Of a stretch of DNA of 64,000 bases, positions 1 through 7,585 are shown one piece after another. Origin of the DNA: Methanoregula formicica SMSP (lineage in GTDB: Archaea; Halobacteriota; Methanomicrobia; Methanomicrobiales; Methanospirillaceae); the NCBI RefSeq assembly GCF_000327485.1, contig NC_019943.1, positions 1 through 64,000 on the forward strand, written 5' to 3'. Position 1 is the stretch's first letter, and the number at the start of each line of letters is the position of its first letter. The position numbers were made by a program, and so were the translations under genes. The notes under the pieces are model-generated. The model had not been told where the DNA came from. It worked only from the letters and a program-made list of their open reading frames with translations, and searched no databases.

Positions 1-31
1 ATAAGACAATCCCTCCCGTACTTGGGTTCCC

Positions 32-1855
32 ATGAAGAAGATCTCCGTTCTCTATGTCGACGATGAGCCGGGGCTGCTCGAACTTACCAAGGTCTATCTC
101 GAACAATCCGACAGGTTCGAGGTTACGGTACTGCCGTCTGCGGCCTTGGCTCTCAAACACTTAAAGACCCGCTCGTACGATGCCATCATCTCCGATTACC
201 AGATGCCGGGGATAAACGGGATAGAATTCTTAAAGCAGATCCGGAAGACCAATGATGGGATCCCGTTCATCCTCTTCACAGGAAGGGGACGGGAGGAAGT
301 AGTGATCGAGGCCCTGAATCACGGCGCCGATTCCTATTTGCAAAAAGGAGGGGATCCCAAGGCCCAGTTCGCCGAACTGGAACACCGGATCCGGTCGCAC
401 GTCCAGCGGAAATGGGCGCAGGACGCACTCTCTGAATCCGAGAAAAAATACCGCCGGGTTGTCGAGAACGCTCATGAAGGTATATACATTATCCAAGATG
501 AACGGATCATATTTTCCAACCCCCACATTATCGAGAGAATTACCGAGTGTGGTATATCAGAGGCGGATTTTTTAAGCAAGCCGTTCTTTACCTTCATCCA
601 CCCGGATGACCGTCAGCTGATGCGCGATCGGTACTACCGGAGGATTGAGAATGGCGAGTCCTTTTCCCGGTACCCGTTCCGGATGGTCAATTCATCTGGG
701 GCGGTATACTGGTGGGATATCTATGCGGTAGTCATTGACTGGAACGGCAGACCCGCCACCCTCAATTTTGCCCGAAATATCACGGAACAATACTCCCTTG
801 AGGAGCGGCTCTCTGACAGTGAATGCCGGTATCGCGAACTACTGGATCTCCTACCCAAGACCGTGATCGGGATGGATACAGAATTCAACCTGACCTTCAT
901 CAACAGGTCGGGCGAGGAGAAATGGGGCTATGCCAACGGGGAGATCCTCGGCAAGCTGGCCATCACGGATCTGATCGCGGAGGCCGACCGGGGGAGGATC
1001 CGGAACGCGCTCCTGAAGGCTACCGAAGGCGAACGGATCACGGAGTTGGAGACCATCGCAACTTTACGGAACGGGCGGACATTTCCCGTGAAACTCTACC
1101 TTTCGCCCATGATCCGTAAATCCAACATCGCCGGCTTTCTTGCGGTCTGCGTGGATATCTCCGACTTCAGGGACGCACGGACAATGCTGGCGTACACGAA
1201 CAACAAGCTCGACCTGATGGGAAAGATCAACTGCCATGACCTGCACAACCAGCTTACTATTCTCGACGGATACCTGGCGCTTGCAGAGAAGAAAACCAAG
1301 GACCAAGACGTACTGCGGTACCTGCACAGAATCGGCAATGCCACGAAAACCATCCGGATCCAGATGAGTTTCATGGAGCAGTACATGAAGATTGGTTCGT
1401 CTGTCCCGCTCTGGCAGAATATTGAGGAACTCATCAGTAATATTCACCCGGACCTGCTCAGCGGAACGATCCGCATCGATATCGATCTTGGGGGGCTGGA
1501 GATCTACGGGGACCTCCTTCTCGAAAAGGTGCTGTACAATCTTTTTGACAATGCCATACGCCATGGCGGACACGTGACCGCGATCCGGATATCCTTCGAT
1601 AATACCGAGACTGGCATTGATCTGGTCTTTGAAGATAACGGGATCGGCATCCCGGAATCCGAAAAGAAAAAGATCTTCACCTGTGGATACGGGAAAAATA
1701 CCGGTCTTGGGCTGTTCGTGATCGAGCAGATCCTTTCCATCAGCGGGATCACCATTGCCGAAACTGGAGAGCCGGGCAAGGGGGCACGGTTTGTCATGCA
1801 TATCCCGGCAGGATCGTTCAGGTTCGTGCCAATACCTTCAATAAAACCCGGATAG
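32..1855 (+). CDS. Receiver-PAS-PAS-histidine kinase
   Basis: A cytosolic signalling kinase of 607 residues with no membrane segment. The receiver domain (about 4-120) has acidic residues D10/D11, phospho-acceptor D55 in SDYQMPG, T83 and K105. Two PAS domains follow (about 138-258 and 265-385). The kinase core has its probable phospho-histidine at H402 in CHDLHNQL, an N-box around N507 (DNAIRHGG), the G1 motif DNGIGIP near 535 and a G2 motif TGLGLF. A receiver at the N-terminus of a kinase is common in methanogens and suggests it takes phosphate from, or is gated by, another kinase. It is closely similar to the kinase at 54327-57155, including the receiver stretch FTGRGREEVVI. The ATG at 32 sits directly before the receiver. 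The ligand is unknown. Confidence 0.93.
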   Translation: MKKISVLYVDDEPGLLELTKVYLEQSDRFEVTVLPSAALALKHLKTRSYDAIISDYQMPGINGIEFLKQIRKTNDGIPFILFTGRGREEVVIEALNHGADSYLQKGGDPKAQFAELEHRIRSHVQRKWAQDALSESEKKYRRVVENAHEGIYIIQDERIIFSNPHIIERITECGISEADFLSKPFFTFIHPDDRQLMRDRYYRRIENGESFSRYPFRMVNSSGAVYWWDIYAVVIDWNGRPATLNFARNITEQYSLEERLSDSECRYRELLDLLPKTVIGMDTEFNLTFINRSGEEKWGYANGEILGKLAITDLIAEADRGRIRNALLKATEGERITELETIATLRNGRTFPVKLYLSPMIRKSNIAGFLAVCVDISDFRDARTMLAYTNNKLDLMGKINCHDLHNQLTILDGYLALAEKKTKDQDVLRYLHRIGNATKTIRIQMSFMEQYMKIGSSVPLWQNIEELISNIHPDLLSGTIRIDIDLGGLEIYGDLLLEKVLYNLFDNAIRHGGHVTAIRISFDNTETGIDLVFEDNGIGIPESEKKKIFTCGYGKNTGLGLFVIEQILSISGITIAETGEPGKGARFVMHIPAGSFRFVPIPSIKPG

Positions 1856-1884
1856 CGAAACTATCACCCCTAATATAAATGCGC

Positions 1885-2097
1885 TTATTCCCGGCCCATC
1901 AGGGAATGGATCCTGATGAGGCCGGCACAGGACTTGCAGGTGTAGTAATCGTCTTTCCAGCAGGCATCGCACGCCCAGCGCCCGCAGAGCACGCACTGCC
2001 GGAGCCCCGTGACCGGGTGCGGCGTTGCGCAGAGATCGCAGAGATACTGGGAGAACGTGCGGGGGTCCTTCGTTGGAGGCTCCCCCTGTTTGCGCAT
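1885..2097 (-). CDS. Small zinc-finger protein
   Basis: The last gene of the minus-strand operon that begins near 3934. About 70 residues carry at least six cysteines in CxxC pairs (CDLC, CVLC, CDAC, CKSC), so it very probably binds two zinc ions in a treble-clef or RING-like fold. I cannot assign a function. The start is uncertain: the frame stays open upstream over the end of the preceding gene, and GTG 2100 or TTG 2190 are alternatives. The TTG start would add a charged coiled-coil segment (EKFRELKKEI). It converges on the kinase gene ending at 1855. Confidence 0.6.
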   Translation of the reverse strand: MRKQGEPPTKDPRTFSQYLCDLCATPHPVTGLRQCVLCGRWACDACWKDDYYTCKSCAGLIRIHSLMGRE

Positions 2098-2143
2098 CAC
2101 CGCGATCTCTTTTTTCAGCTCGCGGAATTTTTCGGAGGGCGCG

Positions 2144-2497
2144 CTACTTTTTTGCTGCGCTGCCTTCGAGTTCTTTTTCCAGAGTGTCAAGCCGTGCCTC
2201 CAGGGATGAGATCGTTGTCCGCATGCCGGATTCAAACTGTTTCAGCTCGCTCAGCCGGACCTCCTCCTGTGCAAGATCGCGGGAGCGTTCTTCCGTGAAC
2301 CGCCGGAGCTGCGGGCCGGGGACGAGCTCCCATTCCGCGATCATCTCCTGGAACCTGCGGTCCAGGTACTCGTCCACCCGGCTCTCCACCGGGCGGGAGA
2401 GCGAGATATTCCCCTTTGCGCCGTGGAAGAACCAGTACACGATGAAGAGGACCACGACAAGGATGAGGACGAGGACAAGGAATGTGAATAGGTCCAT
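2144..2497 (-). CDS. Membrane-anchored coiled-coil protein, paralogue A
   Basis: 117 residues. The N-terminus is one hydrophobic helix (about 3-23, rich in L/V/I/F) followed by a small charged loop, then a long charged helical region predicted to form coiled coil. Residues about 38-70 contain the module VDEYLDRRF...IAEWELV...L, which recurs in the next two upstream genes (2499-2720 and 2717-3034). The gene starts 1 nt after the stop of paralogue B, so the two are almost certainly co-translated. Topology suggests a short membrane anchor with the module in the cytoplasm or at the cell surface. I know no family name. Confidence 0.8.
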   Translation of the reverse strand: MDLFTFLVLVLILVVVLFIVYWFFHGAKGNISLSRPVESRVDEYLDRRFQEMIAEWELVPGPQLRRFTEERSRDLAQEEVRLSELKQFESGMRTTISSLEARLDTLEKELEGSAAKK

Positions 2498-2498
2498 G

Positions 2499-2720
2499 TC
2501 ACCGCCTCCCCTTCAGGGCCGCGGCCCGGGCTTCGAGCGCTGTAAGTTTGTCTGCCGCTTCCTTTTCAAAGGAGGCGAAAGACGGGATCTCCCGTTCGAT
2601 CGATGCCAGCCGTGCCGTGAAGTCCGCAAGCTCGCCCTGCGTGGAGAGGTCGTACTCTTCGACAAGATACTTCATCCGCCGGTCCACGTAGGCGTTGAGG
2701 TAAGAATCCATCCCGATCAT
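2499..2720 (-). CDS. Small helical protein, paralogue B
   Basis: 73 residues, all predicted helix, no membrane segment. Residues 5-35 carry the shared module as DSYLNAYVDRRM...VEEYDLS...L, followed by a coiled-coil tail rich in E, A and K. The ATG overlaps the stop of paralogue C (ATGA), and the next gene begins 1 nt after its own stop. It is essentially the module plus a short coil, the minimal form of this little family. Function unknown; helix-helix interaction with its neighbours is an inference. Confidence 0.75.
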   Translation of the reverse strand: MIGMDSYLNAYVDRRMKYLVEEYDLSTQGELADFTARLASIEREIPSFASFEKEAADKLTALEARAAALKGRR

Positions 2721-3034
2721 TTCGACCGCTCCAGGGATGAGATCAAGCGGTCGAGATCCTGTGCCCGCGACTCAAGGGCCATCTTTCCTTCGTAGAGACG
2801 GGTGATCTCGCTGCTCACCCATTCCAGCCGGTTTTCGAGATTGTTGAGATCGCTTCCGGTCACAAGGTCCCATTCCTCGATGATGGCTGCGAAGTGCCGG
2901 TCGAAGTAGGCGTCAAGCGACCGGTCAAGGGTCGGGAGCCGGGAGCCGATGGTTGCGGGGACCTGCGAGAGCTCGTCCCAGAACGATCCGCTGGTCAGGT
3001 CCTGTTCCGGTGCGTGGTATACTGTCGGGTTCAT
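2717..3034 (-). CDS. Small helical protein, paralogue C
   Basis: 105 residues, soluble. The first ~30 residues are polar and probably disordered. The shared module follows at about 38-70 as LDAYFDRHF...IEEWDLV...L, and the C-terminus is coiled coil. It starts 1 nt after the stop of the membrane protein at 3036-3419 and overlaps the start of paralogue B by 4 nt. A, B and C are clearly homologous over about 35 residues and so arose by local duplication. No known domain recognised. Confidence 0.77.
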   Translation of the reverse strand: MNPTVYHAPEQDLTSGSFWDELSQVPATIGSRLPTLDRSLDAYFDRHFAAIIEEWDLVTGSDLNNLENRLEWVSSEITRLYEGKMALESRAQDLDRLISSLERSK

Positions 3035-3035
3035 C

Positions 3036-3419
3036 TCACTTCACCTTCTTCTCCTGCTCCCCCGCATTGGTAAGGAGGTTATCGAGCTTCTTTGCCTTCA
3101 CGATGTTCTCCAGCCGCGCCAGCCGGGCCTCGAGCAGTTTCTCTTTTGCAAAGACCGTTGTCTCGATTGCGGCAGTGTCTTCCTGCACCTGCCGGATCTC
3201 CGCGGTCTGCTCCGGCGAGAGCCGGGTGAATGGGAACGCCTTCTTTGCCTCGTGCTGCTGGAGGAGCGCAAGCTTATCCTTTTCCAGGTTCAGCTCGAGT
3301 GCCCGGTTGGAGGTCTTCATGATCCGTATCTCGCGGATGATAAGGTAGACGACCACCATGCCGAGGACAACGATCAATCCTGCAAGCATCGTGTCGCTGA
3401 TGATCATATCGGATGCCAT
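3036..3419 (-). CDS. Single-pass membrane coiled-coil protein
   Basis: 127 residues. A hydrophobic helix at about 11-28 (a run of L, I, V, G) is followed by basic residues and then an almost unbroken charged helix to the C-terminus (E/K/A/L heptad pattern). It lacks the module of the three following paralogues but has the same plan as paralogue A: a membrane anchor plus a coiled coil. It is second in the operon, 41 nt after the gene at 3461-3934. It could partner the soluble paralogues through its coil (inference). Confidence 0.75.
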   Translation of the reverse strand: MASDMIISDTMLAGLIVVLGMVVVYLIIREIRIMKTSNRALELNLEKDKLALLQQHEAKKAFPFTRLSPEQTAEIRQVQEDTAAIETTVFAKEKLLEARLARLENIVKAKKLDNLLTNAGEQEKKVK

Positions 3420-3460
3420 GGTTTCACCAGATTTTTGTACTTACTGTTGTAATGGGATGT

Positions 3461-3934
3461 TCAGAGCTCGTCCTTGCCCGAGACTTTTCGGGCAACGTCC
3501 CTGACGCCATCTGCTGTCTTCTTCGCCGCGGTGCCGATCGTTTCTGTGGCCTTCCCGGCCCCCGCCTTCACGTCGCCTGCGGCCTTTGTCAGCGCCCGGT
3601 CAAGCGAGTCCGCGCCTTTCCGGGCAACGACACCAGCTTCCCCGGCGGCTCTTTTGATCTTTTCATCCAGCGGGGGGGACTTTCTGACAAGGACGGTCTC
3701 GTTCTCGGAGAGGCCGAGCGCCGTGAGGTCTTCTGCGCTCACGCGCACCTGCCCCTCGAGGACAAGAGTGTCGGCAACGATCGTGACGGTTACGCTGGCA
3801 CCGGTCGCCTCGTTGACAAGGTCCGCCTGTTCCCCTTCGGTGATCCCAAGTTCGGGGAGGTGTGCAGCATTGAGCCGCGCCCGCCCTTCGCTTGGGAACG
3901 CCCGTTTCCGTAAGGATAACCGGATCTCCTGCAT
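3461..3934 (-). CDS. VAT-N/CDC48-N-like barrel with an Ala-rich amphipathic tail
   Basis: 157 residues and the first gene of the operon. Residues about 1-88 resemble the double-psi beta-barrel N-domain of archaeal VAT/CDC48: an RLSLRKR start, GRARLN, LPELGITEGEQADLV, and a second half with VRVSAEDLTALGLSENETVLVRK. The C-terminal ~65 residues are rich in A, K, G, T and D in an 11-residue-like rhythm, as in LEA-type or apolipoprotein-like helices. No AAA ATPase domain is attached. The open frame continues far upstream across the antisense of deoxyhypusine synthase, but that part is an artefact. The ATG at 3934 begins the domain. The fold call is from memory. Confidence 0.75.
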   Translation of the reverse strand: MQEIRLSLRKRAFPSEGRARLNAAHLPELGITEGEQADLVNEATGASVTVTIVADTLVLEGQVRVSAEDLTALGLSENETVLVRKSPPLDEKIKRAAGEAGVVARKGADSLDRALTKAAGDVKAGAGKATETIGTAAKKTADGVRDVARKVSGKDEL

Positions 3935-4060
3935 AGAGGAGAGACGACAGTGAAAAGGTAAATACCTTCCCAAAACCGGCCTGTCCCTGCCGCAGGTTGC
4001 TGAAGCACAGTTATCTGTACAGAACACCAATCTTTTAGCAACAAGTGGAAGTGCAAAAAT

Positions 4061-4996
4061 ATGACACAACCCTGTGAGATGCCAGTTACCCAGCTCCACG
4101 TGAAGCCGAAGATGACGGTGAACGAACTGGTGGTGGCGATGAGCGAGGCAGGCGCCTACAACGGCGGATCGCTCGCACGCGCCGCGGATATCTGGGAGCA
4201 GATGCTCAAAGACCGGGAGGCAACGAAGTTCTTCGGGCTTGCCGGCGCGATGGTCCCTGCGGGCATGGGCGGGATCGTCTCCGATCTCATCAGGGCCGGC
4301 CACATTGACGTGCTCGTCTCGACCGGCGCCAACCTCACGCACGATATCATCGAGGCCATCGGCTGCCACCACTTCCATGGCACTGCGTTCTGCAATGACA
4401 TCGAGCTCCGGCACGACGAGATCAACCGGATCTACGATGTCTACCTGCCAAACGACGCCTTCGAGCACTTCGAGGAGTTCATGCAGGAGGTATTCGGCCA
4501 GCTCGAACCGGGCTCCACCATCTCCATCTCGGGACTGCTCGAACATATCGGGAAGAACACGAAGTCCGGTATCCTCCACACCGCCGCCCGGAACAAGATC
4601 CCGGTCTACAATCCTGCGGTGCAGGACTCTATGATCGGCCTCCAGTACTGGCTCTTCTCCCAGACCAACAAGATCACCGTGGACGCCTTCGCAGACATGC
4701 AGTCGCTGATGGACCGGTGCTTCACAGCAACAAAGGCCGGCGCCATGCTCGTTGGCGGCGGCGTACCTAAGAATTTTATCCTCCAGAGCATGCTGATGAC
4801 GCCGAACGGGTTCACGTACGCGATCCAGCTCACGGGCGACCGGCCGGACCTGGGGGGGCTCTCGGGCGCAACGCTGGACGAAGCCCGGTCCTGGGGCAAG
4901 ATCACCGAGGACGCACAGGCCGTGACTGTGTACGGCGATGCAACGATCACCCTCCCGGTCCTTGCCGCCGCGGTGACGGAGAGGCTTTCGCAATGA
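4061..4996 (+). CDS. dys: Deoxyhypusine synthase
   Basis: Transfers the aminobutyl group of spermidine to a lysine of aIF-5A, the first step of hypusine formation, in the cytosol and using NAD. The 311-residue protein has the family blocks: GLAGAMVPAGMGG, VSTGANLTHD, a central FEEFM region, LVGGGVPKNF and the active-site lysine K280 in SWGKI. Length and motif order are normal. It overlaps pyrF by 4 nt (ATGA). The divergent neighbour begins at 3934, leaving about 126 nt for two promoters. Confidence 0.95.
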   Translation: MTQPCEMPVTQLHVKPKMTVNELVVAMSEAGAYNGGSLARAADIWEQMLKDREATKFFGLAGAMVPAGMGGIVSDLIRAGHIDVLVSTGANLTHDIIEAIGCHHFHGTAFCNDIELRHDEINRIYDVYLPNDAFEHFEEFMQEVFGQLEPGSTISISGLLEHIGKNTKSGILHTAARNKIPVYNPAVQDSMIGLQYWLFSQTNKITVDAFADMQSLMDRCFTATKAGAMLVGGGVPKNFILQSMLMTPNGFTYAIQLTGDRPDLGGLSGATLDEARSWGKITEDAQAVTVYGDATITLPVLAAAVTERLSQ

Positions 4997-5631
4997 CCGA
5001 ACTCATCCTTGCGCTGGACGTGACCGACAAGAAGCAGGCACTGAAGATCGCAGAAGCCTGCGCTCCGCATCTCGACGCCATCAAGCTCGGTTATCCCCTC
5101 ATTCTCTCAAGCGGCCTCTCGATTGCCGGTGAACTGGAGGAGCTGGACAAGCCCCTCATCGCGGACTTCAAGGTGGCCGACATCCCCAACACGAACAAGC
5201 TCATCGCGGAGCAGGTCTTCGATGCCGGTTTCTCCTCCATCATCTGCCACGGGTTCATTGGGGCTGATGCGATCCGGGCATGCGTGGATGTCGCCGCCGA
5301 TTACGGGGGGGCCTGCTTCGTTGTCGCGGAGATGAGCCACCCGGGCGCAACTGCCTTCTTCCACGGCGGGACTGCCGAGAAGATTGCCGCGCTCGCCGTA
5401 GAGTGCGAGGCTGACGGGATTATCGCCCCGGCAACGCGCCCGGAGCGCGTAACAATCCTGCGCGAAATCGTGGGGAGGCGGAAGATCCTGTCCCCGGGCG
5501 TGGGTGCCCAGGGGGGGGATGCGTCCACCGTCGCGAAGCTTGTTGACGGCATCATCGTGGGGCGGGCGATTTACGAGGCAAAGGACCCGGTAACCGCGAT
5601 AACGGAATTTTCCGCGGCCAGGACCGCGTAA
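4993..5631 (+). CDS. pyrF: Orotidine 5'-phosphate decarboxylase
   Basis: Last step of UMP synthesis. 212 residues form the usual TIM barrel: ALDVTD at the first strand (D10), the catalytic D-x-K-x-x-D signature at 58-63 in ADFKVADI, a phosphate-binding SPGVGAQGG near 170 and a VGRAIY end. It starts within the dys stop codon, so the two are translationally coupled, although the pathways are unrelated. The length matches the short archaeal form. Confidence 0.95.
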   Translation: MTELILALDVTDKKQALKIAEACAPHLDAIKLGYPLILSSGLSIAGELEELDKPLIADFKVADIPNTNKLIAEQVFDAGFSSIICHGFIGADAIRACVDVAADYGGACFVVAEMSHPGATAFFHGGTAEKIAALAVECEADGIIAPATRPERVTILREIVGRRKILSPGVGAQGGDASTVAKLVDGIIVGRAIYEAKDPVTAITEFSAARTA

Positions 5632-5721
5632 AGATTTATTAATATCCTCAAAATTTTCCCAAAACCGGATATGAACGCTATTTAAAGCGGGGATCGGCCA
5701 TTGGTCGAACCTGCTTGTTCT

Positions 5722-5735
5722 AAATATTTATTAAG
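5722..5735 (+). promoter_or_regulatory. TATA-box promoter of the NrdD-domain/cbiZ operon
   Basis: The AT-only stretch AAATATTTATTAAG lies 21-34 nt before the ATG at 5756, the spacing expected if transcription starts at or beside the start codon. No ribosome-binding site is visible, so a leaderless mRNA is likely. Confidence 0.55.
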
Positions 5736-5755
5736 AACCTGTGAGATGTTATACT

Positions 5756-6118
5756 ATGGATTGGACCGCAGAACAACGCAGACTGGCAGAGCACTACAAG
5801 ACACTATCCGACATTCCCGAGCATGACCGTAAATACAAGTGCCACACCTGCCACCTCATTGTCGAGGAGAACCCGTGTCCGAACTGCGGCGAGACACACC
5901 TCGAGATCATGTGCCCCCTCGACCACTGCAACTGCACCCATGAAGTGATCGCGGGCATCGAGTACTGCCCGCTCTGCGGCCAGGCGGTCTGCCCTGAGTG
6001 CGGCTCCCACGACGTCACCCAGATCAGCAGGGTCACGGGATACCTGCAAGACGTCTCCGGCTGGAATGCCGGCAAGCAGCAGGAGCTCAAAGACCGCACC
6101 CGCTATTCTGTTGCATGA
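5756..6118 (+). CDS. Free-standing NrdD-type zinc and glycyl-radical domain
   Basis: 120 residues matching only the C-terminal end of class III anaerobic ribonucleotide reductase, which is normally about 600-700 residues. Residues 29-83 hold a dense set of cysteine pairs (CHTC, CPNC, CNC, CPLC, CPEC) able to bind zinc. Residues 91-97 read SRVTGYL, the glycyl-radical motif with G95 as the would-be radical site, followed by WNAGKQQELKDRTRY as in NrdD tails. There is no barrel domain or substrate site. Known parallel: GrcA (YfiD), a spare glycyl-radical domain for pyruvate formate-lyase. Here it could repair or complete an NrdD encoded elsewhere, or be a zinc protein only (inference). The ATG at 5756 is preferred over GTG 5741 because of the TATA spacing. 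It overlaps cbiZ by 4 nt. Confidence 0.8.
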   Translation: MDWTAEQRRLAEHYKTLSDIPEHDRKYKCHTCHLIVEENPCPNCGETHLEIMCPLDHCNCTHEVIAGIEYCPLCGQAVCPECGSHDVTQISRVTGYLQDVSGWNAGKQQELKDRTRYSVA

Positions 6119-7005
6119 GATATTACCTCGACAAGTCCACGCTTTTTATCCGCGGGTCGTTCCGCGCAGCAAGTACCGGCATCGGGGGCGGCGTCCGTTC
6201 GGTCGATACCCTTCTCAATCATACTGTCCCTCAGGACTGGCGCGACGATGACCTGTCAAAGGAGATCGAACGCGTTGCAGCCGCAGAGGGGCTCGGCCCC
6301 GATCTCTTCGGCCTCCTGACCTCCGTCCCCGTGCAGCAGGCCTGCATCCTCCAGTACGACTTCATCACGGTTTTCATCACCGCCGGCATCCGCCGCGAAC
6401 CCCCGGCAACCGCGGGCACGATCAACATCATTGTCTGCAGCAGCGAAGGGATGGAGGACTCCGCCCTGCTCGAAACCATCATGGTCGCAACCGAGGCAAA
6501 AGCCGAGGCGCTGCTCGGGCTCGACCTTCCGGCAACCGGCACGCCCACGGATGCGGTAATCGCGGCCTCGGAGGGAGAGACGTCCCACCGGTACGCGGGA
6601 CGCATCACACCAACAGGCCTTCGTGTCCGCGAGACGGTCCTCCACGGGGTCCCGGAGGCACTCCGATGCCACGATGCCGGTATTCAGTCCGGCCGGCCGA
6701 CATTCTTCATCTACAGCCGGTTCCAGGGCGGACACTGGGCGGAGTGGAAGCCCGGGAAGGAGTGCCCCTACTATCCCTGCCATTTCGAGGGGCAGGCCTG
6801 CGACTTCTGCTACTGCCCGTTCTACCCGTGCAAAGACGAGAGTCTCGGGCAGTGGGTGGAGAGTTCCAATGGCGGGAAGATCTGGAACTGTGCGGCCTGC
6901 ACGCTCCTGCACGAGCCGGCCGTTGCGGCCTATTTCAGGAAATTCCCGAATGCATCACGCGAAGAGCTGATGCAGTACGCAGAACAACAGAAGCAGAAAA
7001 AATAA
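6115..7005 (+). CDS. cbiZ: Adenosylcobinamide amidohydrolase with a cysteine-rich C-terminal domain
   Basis: CbiZ removes the aminopropanol side chain of adenosylcobinamide to give adenosylcobyric acid for B12 salvage. Residues about 1-205 match that family: FRAASTGIGGG near the N-terminus, a central ITAGIRREPP, and the NIIV strand. Residues about 215-275 form a separate cysteine-rich module (ECPYYPCHF, CDFCYCPFYPC, NCAACTLLH), as in the Pfam cysteine-rich small domain, probably metal binding. The ATG overlaps the previous stop. Linkage to an anaerobic ribonucleotide-reductase domain is notable because B12 and glycyl-radical enzymes offer alternative routes to deoxynucleotides, though that link is inference. 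Confidence 0.85.
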   Translation: MRYYLDKSTLFIRGSFRAASTGIGGGVRSVDTLLNHTVPQDWRDDDLSKEIERVAAAEGLGPDLFGLLTSVPVQQACILQYDFITVFITAGIRREPPATAGTINIIVCSSEGMEDSALLETIMVATEAKAEALLGLDLPATGTPTDAVIAASEGETSHRYAGRITPTGLRVRETVLHGVPEALRCHDAGIQSGRPTFFIYSRFQGGHWAEWKPGKECPYYPCHFEGQACDFCYCPFYPCKDESLGQWVESSNGGKIWNCAACTLLHEPAVAAYFRKFPNASREELMQYAEQQKQKK

Positions 7006-7234
7006 TCGCCTTGTTAAATCTGAAAAGGAGAACGGAGTTTGTCGATTCCCCAGTGCCCGGGGATTCTTTTGCCCAACGAAAAGAGGGGCCTTACACCTTT
7101 ATCCTGGGCGATTGTATTGCCCGACTAAAAGAATGGTCTCACTCTTTTATGTCATGCGGTTTGCCGCACGATGAGAACAGTGATCTCAATCACTCTGCGA
7201 TGGTGAACTCCGTTAGGAGTTCATGGAGAGGAAT
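7006..7234. other. Intergenic region with a perfect hairpin
   Basis: No gene seen. It lies between the ends of cbiZ (+) and the DUF1858 gene (-). At 7205-7222 there is a perfect 7-bp stem (GAACTCC/GGAGTTC) with a GTTA loop, 13 nt beyond the DUF1858 stop, a possible terminator or RNA-processing hairpin. A second weak dyad, TGCGG...CCGCA, is near 7154-7170. Confidence 0.5.
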
Positions 7235-7429
7235 TTATTCCTTGATACCAAGCGCGTTGAGGAGCTCGGGGAGCGGGATGCCGTGTGCCTCGGCTGCCTG
7301 GCGGATGGTCTCGCCGCGGGCAATGGCGCAGCCGACACAGCCCATGCCGAACTTGAAGAGGGCCTCGGTTGCCTCAGGCTTTGCCTTGAGGAGCTCGTAG
7401 ATCGTGCTGTCAGCGGTTATCTCAGACAT
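7235..7429 (-). CDS. DUF1858 domain protein
   Basis: 64 residues, the complete DUF1858 domain: ITADSTIYELL at the N-terminus, then FGMGCVGCAIARGETI with C31 and C34, and an LNALGI end. The family occurs alone or fused to hybrid-cluster and other redox proteins. The CxxC pair may bind metal or act in redox. It is a single gene on the minus strand, convergent with cbiZ. Function of the family is not established. Confidence 0.88.
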   Translation of the reverse strand: MSEITADSTIYELLKAKPEATEALFKFGMGCVGCAIARGETIRQAAEAHGIPLPELLNALGIKE

Positions 7430-7585
7430 AGTATCTCTTAGTTCAGCTCTTGCGTGAGATAAATCTCGCGATACTACCCGACCCCTTTACCGGGGAAAGT
7501 GCGATCCAAAGCAACACTTTCACTACGCATGGTGACATACTTATCTTCACAGCATTCTGAGTTTTATAACTGGAGATGTATGAAA

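Noticed and set aside
3935-4993. Long minus-strand frame extending the gene at 3461-3934 to 510 residues
   Set aside because: It lies exactly antisense to deoxyhypusine synthase and has no family pattern; a GC-rich shadow frame.
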